From: Sphingopyxis sp.
Lineage (GTDB): Bacteria; Pseudomonadota; Alphaproteobacteria; Sphingomonadales; Sphingomonadaceae
Direction: 5' to 3'
DNA: 64,000 nucleotides
Assembly: GCA_013823985.1 (NCBI GenBank)
Contig: PNNB01000015.1
Coordinates: forward strand, 364,899-428,898
In this document: positions 63,981 to 64,000 of the stretch, one piece after another
Numbering within the stretch: the stretch's first letter is position 1
Layout: each line of letters begins with the position of its first letter
Program-made: the position numbers and the translations under genes
Notes under the pieces: model-generated
What the model was told of the DNA's origin: nothing
Database searches by the model: none
What the model saw: the letters and a program-made list of their open reading frames with translations, nothing else

Positions 63981-64000
63981 CTGTCAAAGGAGCCACAAAC

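Noticed and set aside
1..64000. tRNA, rRNA and known riboswitches
   Set aside because: Intergenic gaps were read for cloverleaf and T-loop marks and for known leader motifs; none convincing.

Overview
The window is GC-rich, gene-dense DNA from an alphaproteobacterium, most likely a member of the Sphingomonadales (Sphingopyxis/Sphingorhabdus/Novosphingobium-like). This rests on gene order and protein character: pcm-tolC-popZ-valS, a ctaC-ctaD-ctaB-coxF-ctaG-ctaE cytochrome oxidase operon with DUF983 and SURF1, pyrE-pdxJ-acpS-lepB, an htpX-rsmB-(GNAT)-rpe-heparinase-purH gene block, and many 1-4 nt start/stop overlaps. Almost everything looks chromosomal and housekeeping. I see no rRNA, tRNA, CRISPR array, prophage or IS transposase.

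Layout. 1-13 kb (+): tail of a pcm-like methyltransferase, TolC, PopZ, a secreted amidohydrolase, an S9 peptidase, ValRS, a secreted DUF2262 protein, a MATE exporter and a DsbD-type reductase, plus a 23-aa hydrophobic microprotein on the minus strand. 13-14.4 kb: an orphan minus-strand gene with an AT-rich promoter, then infC, which appears to start at AUC. 14.4-21.6 kb (-): the aa3 oxidase operon with its assembly factors, with a candidate promoter near 21.63 kb. 21.7-36.6 kb (+): pyrE-pdxJ-acpS-lepB, an AI-2E family permease, an Atm1-like ABC exporter, RecQ, a small phosphatase-like protein, a fatty acid hydroxylase/sterol desaturase family enzyme, a GMC oxidoreductase, ThrC, a class I methyltransferase, FolB and a pteridine-reductase-like SDR. 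36.6-41.8 kb (-): a four-gene envelope glycan/lipid operon. 42.2-43.7 kb (+): a DEAD-box RNA helicase, facing purH across a strong bidirectional terminator. 43.8-50.6 kb (-): htpX to purH. 50.7-54.9 kb (+): a DUF1674 gene, then the ATP-grasp / alpha-E / transglutaminase / Anbu proteasome cluster. 54.9-64 kb: a hotdog thioesterase, a divergent pair of peptidases (S9 and M24), a DUF559 nuclease gene bracketed by two 180-bp elements with terminal inverted repeats, a crotonase, YghU, a VOC protein, a cupin and a TPR-like membrane-anchored protein.

The most interesting items are: (1) the Anbu cluster, a bacterial proteasome homologue encoded with predicted peptide-bond-forming (ATP-grasp) and peptide-cleaving or transferring (transglutaminase) partners; this linkage is known from comparative genomics but its substrate is unknown; (2) the MITE-like pair of 180-bp elements around DUF559, whose internal palindrome is retained despite sequence change; (3) the probable AUC start of infC; (4) a near-consensus promoter with a perfect 12-bp palindrome in its spacer in front of the crotonase; (5) the 23-aa microprotein; (6) the envelope glycan operon. 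All calls come from reading the sequence; no database search was possible.
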